A DNA stretch of 64,000 nucleotides from CAZRXG01 sp964603985 (GTDB taxonomy: Bacteria > Chloroflexota > Anaerolineae > Aggregatilineales > UBA3940). Positions 17,310 through 24,708 of this stretch are shown here, piece after piece. A program made the translations under genes and the position numbers. Location of the stretch: the NCBI GenBank assembly GCA_964603985.1, contig CAZRXG010000016.1, positions 16,941 to 80,940 on the forward strand. The letters are read 5' to 3'. The notes beneath the pieces were generated by a model. The model worked only from the letters and a program-made list of their open reading frames with translations. It made no database searches and was not told where the DNA came from. Each line of letters begins with the position of its first letter. Position 1 is the stretch's first letter.

Positions 17310-17903
17310 CTACTTCCCACCCGCGGCCAATCCCCCAATTGCCTCCGTGGCGTCCTTGAGGGAGCGCAGTCGTGCGGACTGATCATGCCAGAAGCTCGAG
17401 CCTGCGCTGGCGGCCAGACCACTCAGAACCAGACCAACGACGTGGGCCGCGTTCCCCAGGGTGCTCTGAGCAGGCTCAAGCAGGGGAGCCAGGAGCTGCA
17501 AAGTGTCAATCTGGAACACCCAGGCGAGCACAATTCCCAACAAGATGGCCAACACTCGAATCACGGCCCGCCGGTTGCGCTCCCGGGTGATATGCTTGGT
17601 GGTAGCGATGCCGATTGTCTCGACGATGTTGACCACGCTCAGATCTTGTGTTATCGGAACTTCACCGATTGCCTTGAGCGCTTTGTTCAGCGCAGTCACC
17701 CGTCCGATGGTGGCCTCATCCTGGTCGTCCTCTGGAAGCCAGCCTTTGACCTCATCGAGCACCTGCTGGGGTGATGGTTTGCCCTGTAGGGCGCCAAAGG
17801 GAAGCTTTAGCCAGCTAATGACGGCTTCCACACTCACGGCCAGCACAGCCATCAGCGCGAAGTAGACCCCTAACACTGCGATAACATTCGCGACATCGTT
17901 CAC
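17310..17903 (-). CDS. Hypothetical membrane protein, 197 aa
   Basis: The start is GTG 17903, supported by an AGAGGAGG ribosome-binding site 8 bases upstream. Residues 8-32 form one hydrophobic helix and two more lie near 113-130 and 150-168, with a hydrophilic domain between. The middle part (about 40-110) is acidic and the end is a short basic/Ala-Gly tail. I see no enzymatic motif and cannot assign a family. It stands alone on the minus strand between the pentapeptide relic and a 456-base spacer. Confidence 0.7.
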   Translation of the reverse strand: MNDVANVIAVLGVYFALMAVLAVSVEAVISWLKLPFGALQGKPSPQQVLDEVKGWLPEDDQDEATIGRVTALNKALKAIGEVPITQDLSVVNIVETIGIATTKHITRERNRRAVIRVLAILLGIVLAWVFQIDTLQLLAPLLEPAQSTLGNAAHVVGLVLSGLAASAGSSFWHDQSARLRSLKDATEAIGGLAAGGK

Positions 17904-18359
17904 GGCAGCACCTCCTCTGGCATTTTCTGAGCCTCACGCCCGGAATCACTGGCGGTCAGAAGCTTAAAGTGACGAGATGCGGGGAGGGTCTGGGGAGAAG
18001 TCTCGAATGGCCCGCGAGTTAAGATGGCAATCGCATGTGTGACCGCGAAATGATCGACCTGAAACGTAAACCTGATGATCCTGCTTCTGACAAAGGCAAT
18101 TTACGCCTGTCCGTTAAACTACAACGGCACCGACTTTCAGCATAGCAGAAGTTACCCATCTTGGGAAATCCCGTCTCTGCTCCGGCTGAGGCAGCGGACT
18201 GCATCACGGGGCGGGGCGGCAACCACAGCCCCGCCCAGCCGGAACGAAAAGCGGGGCGACCGTCAGGGGATGCACAGAAACATCAGGGGGTGAACCACGC
18301 ACCCACTCCCCCGAATCAAAAAGCCCCCGCGCGGGGGGCATGATGGTACATCACCTGTG
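17904..18359. other. Intergenic region without a gene
   Basis: No credible ORF is present. A stretch at about 18075-18145 resembles part of a tRNA on the minus strand (a T-A-G-T-T-T-A-A-C-G-G D-loop-like sequence and a possible anticodon arm), but the acceptor and T arms do not close. A CCGTT/AACGG hairpin lies in it. GCCGGAACGAAAAGCGGGG at 18237-18255 recurs almost unchanged at 21493. The lipoprotein terminator is at the right end. Confidence 0.45.
18318..18339 (-). terminator. Intrinsic terminator of the first FxLYD-like lipoprotein gene
   Basis: On the minus strand a GCCCCC/GGGGGC stem is followed by TTTTTGATTCGG, just past the stop at 18360. It is the same element as those at 19237, 20125 and 21550. 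Confidence 0.85.
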
Positions 18360-19157
18360 CTATTCGGTCTGCCCCTCCACGTACAGCTCGTAGTGGTCTA
18401 TTTCGCCCGCCGCCTCATACGCGATGATCTCAAACGGGGAAGTGCCTCCCGCTGCTACTGTATGGTCCGTGGTGAAAGCGTAAACGGTGGCGACTATGTT
18501 GTTATCGGCGTCGTAGAAAGCCGCCGAGATTCCCACAAACACAGCATCCTCCGACCCGATATTCTTGACTTCACCCTGTACGACGTAGTTCGCGTATTCA
18601 TCAACCCTGCCGTTGTGCGATATGATTTCGAGATCCTTATACGGCTCGAAGTACAGTGCCTCCTCCGCTTCGACCGTGACCTCATAATCCGCCCACCCGC
18701 CAACGTCGTCGATGAAGACCAGAATGAAAGGGGACATTTCGCCCGGCTCGATAACGTCCAGGTCGGTAAAGGTGAACTCCGAGGCGACCATCGCACCCTG
18801 AGCATCGCGCAGCACGACGACGGGTTTTACATACTCAAGAGAGACGGTCCCGGTATTCCTGACCACGCCAACGAAACTCAGGTAGCCAACGTCGTCGATA
18901 TACCAATTGATGGCAGCCACCTCCGCAGCAACGACCCCGCCGGGCTGCGGCTCCTTGACCGGCTGCTCCTCTGCTGCCTTCTCGACCGGCTCGCTCTCTG
19001 GTTCCTGCGCTTCGGCTGGGGCAGCTTCCTCGACCGGCTGCGTTTCGACCTCAACAGCCGCACCGCTCTCCGTGGCGACGACCTCGCTGCTTCCGCACGC
19101 GAGTAAGGCCAGCACCGGCACGGCCAGCACGAGAATCGGCCACAGTTTTCGGCTCAT
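18360..19157 (-). CDS. Lipoprotein with paired FxLYD-like beta-sandwich domains, 265 aa
   Basis: The protein has a type II signal peptide with lipobox Leu-Leu-Ala-Cys (Cys21), an acidic Glu/Pro/Ala/Val linker to about residue 75, and two beta-rich halves. The first contains G-V-V-R-N-T-G-T-V-S-L-E-Y-V and the second G-E-V-K-N-I-G-S-E-D-A-V-F-V; both match the pattern of the FxLYD domain (N-T-G... strand, then 'Y-D-A-x-G-x-x-V' and 'P-G-x-x-S-P-F'). Such domains occur in surface lipoproteins of unknown ligand. ATG 19157 follows an AAGGCGG. It is a tandem duplicate of the next gene, including promoter and terminator. The product is probably membrane-anchored and exposed outside. Confidence 0.8.
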   Translation of the reverse strand: MSRKLWPILVLAVPVLALLACGSSEVVATESGAAVEVETQPVEEAAPAEAQEPESEPVEKAAEEQPVKEPQPGGVVAAEVAAINWYIDDVGYLSFVGVVRNTGTVSLEYVKPVVVLRDAQGAMVASEFTFTDLDVIEPGEMSPFILVFIDDVGGWADYEVTVEAEEALYFEPYKDLEIISHNGRVDEYANYVVQGEVKNIGSEDAVFVGISAAFYDADNNIVATVYAFTTDHTVAAGGTSPFEIIAYEAAGEIDHYELYVEGQTE

Positions 19158-19196
19158 AACCGCCTTCCTGCGAATTGTGTGGGGTTAACGACCAGC

Positions 19197-19205
19197 AGTA
19201 TAGCA
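19197..19205 (-). promoter_or_regulatory. Extended -10 promoter of the first lipoprotein gene
   Basis: On the minus strand the sequence reads TGCTATACT, an extended -10 (TGnTATACT), about 40 bases before ATG 19157 and just past the terminator of the neighbouring copy. The same arrangement stands before the paralog at 20115-20123. No good -35 is seen. Confidence 0.5.
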
Positions 19206-19236
19206 CGAAAGATCTGCCGCGCGAGTCCCCCGAATC

Positions 19237-19258
19237 AAAAAGCCCCCGCAAAGGGGGC
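19237..19258 (-). terminator. Intrinsic terminator of the second FxLYD-like lipoprotein gene
   Basis: GCCCCC/GGGGGC stem with a GCAAA loop (plus-strand view), then TTTTTGATTCGG on the minus strand. Confidence 0.85.
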
Positions 19259-19278
19259 ATGATGGTATATCACCTATT

Positions 19279-20076
19279 CTATTCGGTTTGCCCCTCCACG
19301 TACAATTCGTAGTGGTCGATTTCGCCCGCCGAATCAAGCACGATGATCTCGAACGGAGAGGTACCTCCCGCCACTACCGTATCGAGCACGGTGAAAGTAA
19401 AGCCTACGGCGACTATGTTGTTATCGGCGTCGTAGAGGGCAGCCGAGATCTCAACAAACACGGCATCTTCCGAACCGATATTCTTGACTTCCCCCTCTAT
19501 GATATAGTCTGTATATTCATCGGCACTGCCACTATGCGATATGATTTCGAGGTCTTTGTATGGCTCGGAGAACACTGCCTCATCCGCTTCGACCATAATT
19601 TCATAATCTGTCCATTCGCCAACGTCGTCGGTGAAGAACAAAATGAAAGGGGACGTTCCGCCCGGCTCAATGACGTCCAACTCGGTATAGGTGAACTCCA
19701 AGGCGACCATCGCCCCCTGGGCATCGCGCAGCGTGACAATAGGCTTTACAAACTCAAGAGCGACGGTCCCGGTATTCTTGATCACTCCAACGAAATTCAA
19801 GTAGCCGGTGATATCGGTGTACCAATTGATGGCAACCACCTCTGTAGCAATGGCCTCTTCGGGCTGCGGTTCCTCGACCGCCTCCTCAACCGGTTGCTCC
19901 TCGACTGCCTCGCCCTCCGGTTCCTGCGCTTCGGTCGGGGCAGCTTCTTTGACAGGCTCTCCTTCGAACTTGGCAGCCGCGCTTTTCTCCTTGGTGGCGG
20001 TCTCGCCGATCCCGCACGCAAGCGAGGCCAGCACCAGCGCAGCCAGCACGAGAAACGGCCACAGTTTCCGGATCAT
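19279..20076 (-). CDS. Lipoprotein, tandem paralog of the previous gene, 265 aa
   Basis: The start at ATG 20076 is preferred over 20106 because GAGGGGGG lies directly upstream and the signal peptide then begins Met-Ile-Arg-Lys-Leu-Trp-Pro. The lipobox is Leu-Ala-Ser-Leu-Ala-Cys. Layout matches the neighbour: an acidic Glu/Pro linker, then two FxLYD-like domains with I-K-N-T-G-T-V-A-L-E-F-V and G-E-V-K-N-I-G-S-E-D-A-V-F-V. The C-terminal 14 residues (E-I-D-H-Y-E-L-Y-V-E-G-Q-T-E) are identical in both copies. The duplication covers promoter, coding region and terminator, and the linkers have diverged most. The function is unknown; it is probably a cell-surface anchored binding protein. Confidence 0.8.
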   Translation of the reverse strand: MIRKLWPFLVLAALVLASLACGIGETATKEKSAAAKFEGEPVKEAAPTEAQEPEGEAVEEQPVEEAVEEPQPEEAIATEVVAINWYTDITGYLNFVGVIKNTGTVALEFVKPIVTLRDAQGAMVALEFTYTELDVIEPGGTSPFILFFTDDVGEWTDYEIMVEADEAVFSEPYKDLEIISHSGSADEYTDYIIEGEVKNIGSEDAVFVEISAALYDADNNIVAVGFTFTVLDTVVAGGTSPFEIIVLDSAGEIDHYELYVEGQTE

Positions 20077-20114
20077 GATCCCCCCCTCTGAATTGTATGC
20101 TTTCACTGACGGTC

Positions 20115-20123
20115 AGTATAGCA
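20115..20123 (-). promoter_or_regulatory. Extended -10 promoter of the second lipoprotein gene
   Basis: TGCTATACT on the minus strand, about 40 bases before ATG 20076. It lies only a few bases beyond the T-run of the terminator at 20125-20146, so transcription stops and restarts here. Confidence 0.5.
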
Positions 20124-20124
20124 C

Positions 20125-20146
20125 AAAAAGCCCCCGCGCCGGGGGC
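20125..20146 (-). terminator. Intrinsic terminator of the pentapeptide-repeat gene
   Basis: GCCCCC/GGGGGC stem with GCGCC loop, then TTTTTGTGC on the minus strand, 55 bases past the stop at 20202. Confidence 0.85.
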
Positions 20147-20201
20147 CTCCGACCGGCCACACACCCGGCCCTCACCCCCGCCGACCGGGGTCAGCACCCA
20201 G

Positions 20202-21446
20202 TCAGTCGGGGCGGGGCTGGTCGGCATCGCCCCGGTAGGCAGGCGAGTCGGGATCATCGGAGCGCCAGAAGTCGGGGTGATCGGGGTCGGTGAAGCGGGT
20301 CATGTCGGTGCGGCGTGTCCAGGGAGTGCCGTCGGGGAGGGTGGTGTCCCTGTCGAATGTGGCCCCTTGCAGGTTGGCCCCGCTCAAGTCCGCCCCTTCC
20401 AGGTTGGCCCCGCTCAGGTTTGCTCCTTCCAGGTTGGCATTGCTAAAATCCGCTCCAGTCAGGGCTTCACCACTTAAGCCGTATCCACGCCAGAAGTCGG
20501 GATGATCGGGGTCGGTGAAGCGAGTCACATCGGTGCCGGGCGTCCAGTAGGTCCCGTCAGGGAGCCGGGTTCTCTCGCTGAATTTGATCGACTCCATTTC
20601 CGCCCCCTTCAGGTTCGCCCCTTGCAGGTTTGTCCCCTGCAGATCAGCCATGCCCAGGTTTGCCCCCTCCAGGTTCGCCCCTTGCAGGTTTGCCCCCTGC
20701 AGATCAGCCATGCCCAGGTATGCCCCTTGCAGGTTGGCCCCCTCCATCCACGCCTCCTGCAGGTTGGCCAGGAACAGGCCCGCCTCTTGCAGGTTGGTCC
20801 CGCACAGGAATGCCCCTTGCAGGTTGGCTTCCCGCAGAGCCGCCCCTTCCAGGTTGGCACTGGACAGGCGCACCCAACGCAGGTCGGCCATGGACAGAGT
20901 CGCCTCCTGCAGGTCGGCACTGGAGAGGATCGCCCCTCGCAGGTTTGCCCCTTGCAGGTCCGCTCCCTGCAGCTTGGCCCAGCTCAGATCCGCTCCCTGC
21001 AGGTTAGCTCCGCGCAGGTTTACCCCTTGCAGTCTGGCTTCTTGCAGGAACACCTCTTGCAAGTCAGTCCCTCCCAGATCGGCCCCTTCGAGCGAGCCAT
21101 CGTTAATCCAGCCCTTAATCCGCAGTATTCGCACGGCATCAATTGCATACTCCCTGTTGGGATTGCCCATTTGCAGGATCAACTCATCCTTGCGCCCGGC
21201 CTGCTGAACGGCGCTGGCTACAAATCCGAGCAAGACGGCGGTAATGACAGCCCCGACCAACTCGACGCTCACACCTTGCAGCCACCTGGCCCACCATCGT
21301 TTTCGTGTCCGGTCGCGCGGCTGCCCGGCATCCGGGGCCTCGGCACATTCAATTTCTCGCCGCAGTGACGCTCGTCCGAAAGCATATGCCATCCCCAGCA
21401 TGCCGCCCAGCCCCAGAACCAGCACAAACCAGTGGATTGTGTTCAT
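20202..21446 (-). CDS. Membrane-anchored pentapeptide-repeat protein, 414 aa
   Basis: Two hydrophobic helices (about 4-24 and 62-82) bracket a basic, Cys-containing cytoplasmic loop. Residues about 118-275 are an unbroken run of A-(D/N)-L-x-x pentapeptides, predicted to fold as a right-handed quadrilateral beta-helix. An inserted R-L-P-D-G-T-x-W-T... segment ending F-T-D-P-D-H-P-D-F-W-R follows, then a second short pentapeptide block (about 330-365) and a second copy of the same insert. Pentapeptide proteins are often protein-binding scaffolds, sometimes DNA mimics; here the membrane anchor argues for a scaffold. A relic of a second copy lies at 17166-17234. Confidence 0.88.
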   Translation of the reverse strand: MNTIHWFVLVLGLGGMLGMAYAFGRASLRREIECAEAPDAGQPRDRTRKRWWARWLQGVSVELVGAVITAVLLGFVASAVQQAGRKDELILQMGNPNREYAIDAVRILRIKGWINDGSLEGADLGGTDLQEVFLQEARLQGVNLRGANLQGADLSWAKLQGADLQGANLRGAILSSADLQEATLSMADLRWVRLSSANLEGAALREANLQGAFLCGTNLQEAGLFLANLQEAWMEGANLQGAYLGMADLQGANLQGANLEGANLGMADLQGTNLQGANLKGAEMESIKFSERTRLPDGTYWTPGTDVTRFTDPDHPDFWRGYGLSGEALTGADFSNANLEGANLSGANLEGADLSGANLQGATFDRDTTLPDGTPWTRRTDMTRFTDPDHPDFWRSDDPDSPAYRGDADQPRPD

Positions 21447-21549
21447 GTCCCGCTCGCCCCCTCCCGTTTTGGAGCAACCATAACACCGGGCTGCCGGAAT
21501 GAAAAGCGGGGTGGCGGTTAGCTGTTAGCGGCCCTCACTGCCCCGAATC

Positions 21550-21571
21550 AAAAAGCCCCCGCGCCGGGGGC
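21550..21571 (-). terminator. Intrinsic terminator of the dtxR-like gene and the iron block
   Basis: GCCCCC/GGGGGC stem with GCGCC loop followed by TTTTTGATTCGG on the minus strand, 25 bases past the stop of the regulator gene. Confidence 0.85.
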
Positions 21572-21595
21572 CTCCGACAGTACCTCACTCCCCTC

Positions 21596-22270
21596 TCACC
21601 CTGCCGTCTCCTTCTCGTCCACCGCGACCAGGATGCGGGCGGCGATCTCGCGCCCCAGCGCGACCGGCTGCCCGTCGACCAGCACCTCGAACGGCCCATC
21701 GTAGGGCGCGATGCCCTCGACGCGCACCCACAGGCCGGGGTAGATCCCGCGCCCGGCCAGGTATTCCAGCAGCGCGGTCTCCTCCGGGAAGACACGCGCC
21801 ACGCGCCCACCCTGCCCGACCGCCAGGTCGCCGAGCGGCGTCGCGGGCGGCTCTTCGAGCGGGCGTCCGGCGGCGGGGATGGCGTTGCCGTGTGGACAGG
21901 TGGGAGGGTGCTCCAGGAAGGCGGCCAGTGCCTCGGTGACCTCGTCGGAGGTGACGTGCTCCAGACGGCAGGCGGGGTCGTGCGCGTGCTCCCAGGCGAG
22001 GCCGAGGTGATCGGTCAGGAAACGCTCCCACAGGCGGTGGCGGCGCAGCACCCTGACCGCGCAGCGGCGGCCCCGGCCGGTGAGCGTGACGCCTTTGTAG
22101 GGGGTGTGGACGACCATGTCACGCTCGACCAGGCGCTTGATCATCTCGGTGGCCGCGACGGGCGTCACGCCCCAGCGCTCGGCGATGCGCGAGATGGCGA
22201 CCGGGTCGTCGCCGTTCTCCAGCTCAAGAATGGTCTTGAGATACATCTCTAAGGTTTCGGACGTGTCCAT
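21596..22270 (-). CDS. DtxR/MntR-family metal-dependent transcriptional regulator, 224 aa
   Basis: ATG 22270 with a GGGGGAG just before it is preferred over a TTG at 22282. Residues 1-65 are the DtxR winged helix-turn-helix (E-M-Y-L-K-T-I-L-E-L and V-T-P-V-A-A-T-E-M-I-K-R-L). Residues 66-140 hold the dimerisation/metal-binding domain with the expected R-R-H-R-L-W-E-R-F-L, a Cys-containing D-P-A-C-R-L-E-H and a C-P-H-G-N. Residues 145-222 are the SH3-like FeoA-type domain. DtxR proteins bind DNA when loaded with Fe(II) or Mn(II). It is the last gene of the feo-suf block, 33 bases after the SufB-like gene, and is the obvious candidate to repress it. Confidence 0.9.
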   Translation of the reverse strand: MDTSETLEMYLKTILELENGDDPVAISRIAERWGVTPVAATEMIKRLVERDMVVHTPYKGVTLTGRGRRCAVRVLRRHRLWERFLTDHLGLAWEHAHDPACRLEHVTSDEVTEALAAFLEHPPTCPHGNAIPAAGRPLEEPPATPLGDLAVGQGGRVARVFPEETALLEYLAGRGIYPGLWVRVEGIAPYDGPFEVLVDGQPVALGREIAARILVAVDEKETAG

Positions 22271-22303
22271 GTCTCCCCCCAAACACGCTCCCTCACCCGG
22301 TGG

Positions 22304-23524
22304 CTACTCCTCCCCGTGCCCGGCCAGCTCGACGATCTCGGCGATGCGGGCGTCAAGCTCCGGGCCGAGGCCCTCAATGTCGGTATCGAGGAAGCCGCGA
22401 ATGATCATCGAGATCGCCTCGCGCTCCTCCATGCCGCGCGCCTGGAGGTACTCGACCTGCTCCGGCGCGATCTTGCCGATGCTGGCCTCGTGGCTCATGC
22501 GGGCTTCGGGGTGCATGGCGACCAGGCCGGGGATCGACTCGATGAAGCCATCCACCTTGGGGTCGAGCAGCAGCCCGGCGCAGTCGACGTGGGCGCGGCA
22601 ACCGGCGTTACCGTACAGCAGGCCCTTCTGGTAGATGTGCCCGCCGGTGCACACGCCGCGATGGGCAAGCTCGGCGCTGCTGCCTTCACCGTTGAGGTAC
22701 ACCTCGCCGCCGATGTCGATGGTCGCGCCCTGGGAGCCGAGGATGATGGTCAGGTACTTGGCCGACGCGCCCTCGCCGTTGAGCCAGGTGCGGGGGTTGG
22801 ATTGGATGTCTTTGGCCGGGCGCAGCGAGACGTAGTTGCTGATCAGCGAGCCGCCCGCCTCGACGATTGTGCCGGAGCGGGGCCGCACCACGATCTCCGG
22901 GCTCCAGCTATGCACCATGGTGCTGGTCAGCGTGGCATTCGGGCCGATGTAGTTCTCGGTGACGGCGAAGTGCACGCCGCGCCCCGCGCCGTGCCCCGAC
23001 ACGCAGCCGGTGATCAGGTGAAGCTCGGAGTCCTCCTCCAGGATGACGACGTTGTGCAGGATCTGGGCGATGTTGGCGCTCGCCATGTAGAGCGCGGCCT
23101 GGCAGGGCATCGTCACCTTCGCCCCCTGCCTGACGCGCACGAAGAACCCGACCGGCTCCGGCTGGGCGGCGCAGCGGGCGGTGACGTCATCCAGGTCGGT
23201 GGGGGTGGCCTGCCAGTAATACTTCTCGCGCAGCCAGTCGTACCTGTTCAGCGCCTCGGCGATGGGCAGGATCTCCAGATCGTCGGTCGTGCCCTCGGCG
23301 CACAGCGCGTGGAAGTCGCGCATGATGTACGTGCCGGAGCGCGGCTCCCCTTCGAGCAGCACGCCCACCTCGGAGAGCGCCGCCGCGTCGTCGTCCGCCA
23401 CGCGGTCGGTGGGGACCAGGGACGGGGGCGGGGCGTCGGACGTGGTGGTGAGCCGGGTCAGGTCGAAGGACTCGACGAGGTCGGGGGAGTCGGCGCGGCG
23501 ATCCTGCGGTGCTTTGACGGCCAT
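22304..23524 (-). CDS. sufB: SufB/SufD-family Fe-S cluster scaffold protein, 406 aa
   Basis: The C-terminal half is a SufB/D beta-helix with the typical ending M-S-H-E-A-S-I-G-K-I-x-x-E-Q-V-E-Y-L-Q-A-R-G-M and I-I-R-G-F. It is shorter than bacterial SufB (about 470 aa) and is the only SufB/D gene here, so it may work as a homodimer with SufC, as in the SufBC systems found in archaea and deep bacteria. Candidate cluster ligands are Cys residues in T-G-C-V-S, G-V-C-T-G and D-C-A-G, plus the His of H-E-A. The start at ATG 23524 follows AGGAGAGG. It is 4 bases after sufC, and dtxR is 33 bases downstream. No SufS or SufU gene is nearby. Calling it sufB rather than sufD is a best guess. Confidence 0.82.
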   Translation of the reverse strand: MAVKAPQDRRADSPDLVESFDLTRLTTTSDAPPPSLVPTDRVADDDAAALSEVGVLLEGEPRSGTYIMRDFHALCAEGTTDDLEILPIAEALNRYDWLREKYYWQATPTDLDDVTARCAAQPEPVGFFVRVRQGAKVTMPCQAALYMASANIAQILHNVVILEEDSELHLITGCVSGHGAGRGVHFAVTENYIGPNATLTSTMVHSWSPEIVVRPRSGTIVEAGGSLISNYVSLRPAKDIQSNPRTWLNGEGASAKYLTIILGSQGATIDIGGEVYLNGEGSSAELAHRGVCTGGHIYQKGLLYGNAGCRAHVDCAGLLLDPKVDGFIESIPGLVAMHPEARMSHEASIGKIAPEQVEYLQARGMEEREAISMIIRGFLDTDIEGLGPELDARIAEIVELAGHGEE

Positions 23525-23528
23525 ATAC

Positions 23529-24284
23529 CTACCTCTCCTTCCCCATGCACCGGGCGCACTGCTCGTAGCCGCCCCTGGCGACGGTGTCCATGATCAGGCT
23601 GGGATTGCCGGAGCAGGCCAGCCGCCCGTTCAGCATGACGTGCGCCTTGTCCGCGTAGACGTAATCCAGGATGTGACCGGTGTGGGTGATGACCAGCCCT
23701 GCCCGGCGGCGGGCCGGGTGAGTGGAATTCATCGAGAAAAGCCGGTTGACCATCGCGCCCACCAGCTCCAGCGCGACCAGGTCGACGCCGGAGTCAGGCT
23801 CGTCCATCATGCCGAGGCGGGGATGGGTAGCCAGCAGTTGCAGCAGCTCGGAGCGCTTGATCTCGCCGCCCGACAGCCCGGCGTTGATGTCGCGGTCGAG
23901 GAACGATCCCATGCGCGCGTCTTCGACCAGCGCCTCCACCTCGGCGGCATGCTCCGGCTCGCGGGCGGCAACGTAGTCGAGCACGTGGCGCAGCCGGACG
24001 CCGGAGATGGTGGGCGGGCGCTGCTGGGCCATGCCGATGCCCAGCCGGGCGCGCTCGGTGACATCCAACTCGGTGATGTCCTGGCCGTCGAAGCGAATCT
24101 GTCCCTGCGTGACCCGGTACTCCGAAAAGCCCATGACGGCCATCATCAGCGACGTTTTGCCGCTGCCGTTCGGGCCCAGCAGGGCGTGGACCTCACCGTC
24201 GGGGATGGTCAGGTCGATGCCGTGCAGTAGTTCCTGCCCATCCACGCTGACGTACAGGTCTTTGATCTCTAACAGGTCGGTCAT
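23529..24284 (-). CDS. sufC: SufC Fe-S assembly ATPase, 251 aa
   Basis: ATG 24284 is preceded by GGGAGAGG and gives a normal SufC start (Leu-Leu-Glu-Ile-Lys-Asp-Leu). Walker A is G-P-N-G-S-G-K-T, the Q-loop and D-I-T-E-L element follow, the ABC signature is L-S-G-G-E-I-K-R-S-E-L-L-Q (SufC-type, not transporter-type), and Walker B is L-G-M-M-D-E-P-D-S-G-V-D. The switch His is in V-I-T-H-T. SufC is the soluble ATPase that drives cluster building on SufB/D. The C-terminus is odd: it ends Gly-Gly-Tyr-Glu-Gln-Cys-Ala-Arg-Cys-Met-Gly, a C-x-x-C that ordinary bacterial SufC proteins lack to my knowledge and that could bind metal. Confidence 0.93.
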   Translation of the reverse strand: MTDLLEIKDLYVSVDGQELLHGIDLTIPDGEVHALLGPNGSGKTSLMMAVMGFSEYRVTQGQIRFDGQDITELDVTERARLGIGMAQQRPPTISGVRLRHVLDYVAAREPEHAAEVEALVEDARMGSFLDRDINAGLSGGEIKRSELLQLLATHPRLGMMDEPDSGVDLVALELVGAMVNRLFSMNSTHPARRRAGLVITHTGHILDYVYADKAHVMLNGRLACSGNPSLIMDTVARGGYEQCARCMGKER

Positions 24285-24329
24285 TGTGCCTCTCCCGGCG
24301 GTTATCAATCAATCAATGTTATCGGCCTG

Positions 24330-24360
24330 ATTATAGCGTTCAACGCCAGCCTGCTGTCAA
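24330..24360 (-). promoter_or_regulatory. Consensus promoter for sufC-sufB-dtxR inside the iron block
   Basis: On the minus strand TTGACA (24360-24355) and TATAAT (24335-24330) are both perfect, with a 19-base spacer. A direct repeat of GTTATC flanking TCAATCAATCAAT (24301-24324) lies over the presumed start site and may bind a regulator. It allows suf and dtxR to be transcribed without feo. Confidence 0.6.
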
Positions 24361-24404
24361 CAATTCGTGGGGGGAAGGAATGAGACGCGGCCAGCAGCCT
24401 ACCT

Positions 24405-24698
24405 CTACGTGCAGCAATTGCAGGGCGGCGAAGCGGCCTCCGCCTGAAGCTCATCGCCGGTCACCAGCTCGTAGCGGCGCGGCATCTGAATGACGTACGG
24501 GCAGCCGCCTTTGATCCCGCACGTGGTGCAGGCGGGCAGGCCGCCGACCTCGCGCAGCCGGCCCTTACGCACCCAATAGCCGATCATGCCCTCCAGCATG
24601 GCCGGTTCGATGCCCAGCCTCGCGGCCATCTGCGCCAGCGAGAGCGGCCCGGTCGCGGTTTCGAAGATGTCCAATACCTGTCGCAGTGTGGTGGTCAC
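24405..24698 (-). CDS. FeoC-like small winged-helix protein with cysteine motifs, 97 aa
   Basis: GTG 24698 is chosen because GGGAGGGG stands just before it and the reading then begins Val-Thr-Thr-Thr-Leu-Arg-Gln-Val-Leu-Asp-Ile-Phe; the longer frame runs into feoB. Residues 5-50 form a winged helix (S-L-A-Q-M-A-A-R-L-G, M-L-E-G-M-I-G-Y-W-V-R-K-G). After it comes Cys-Thr-Thr-Cys-Gly-Ile-Lys-Gly-Gly-Cys, the position where FeoC proteins carry an Fe-S cluster, and the protein ends in Cys-Asn-Cys-Cys. FeoC is thought to regulate or protect FeoB. It follows feoB by 10 bases. Confidence 0.78.
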   Translation of the reverse strand: MTTTLRQVLDIFETATGPLSLAQMAARLGIEPAMLEGMIGYWVRKGRLREVGGLPACTTCGIKGGCPYVIQMPRRYELVTGDELQAEAASPPCNCCT

Positions 24699-24708
24699 GA
24701 TCCCCTCC

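Noticed and set aside
18075..18145. tRNA-like stretch on the minus strand
   Set aside because: A D-loop-like word and a possible anticodon arm with GTC are present, but the D stem, T arm and 3' acceptor strand do not pair. tRNAscan-SE would decide.
20580..21060. CRISPR-like regular short repeats
   Set aside because: The 15-base periodic words (CAGGTTGGCCCC-type) encode pentapeptide repeats on the minus strand and have no spacers.
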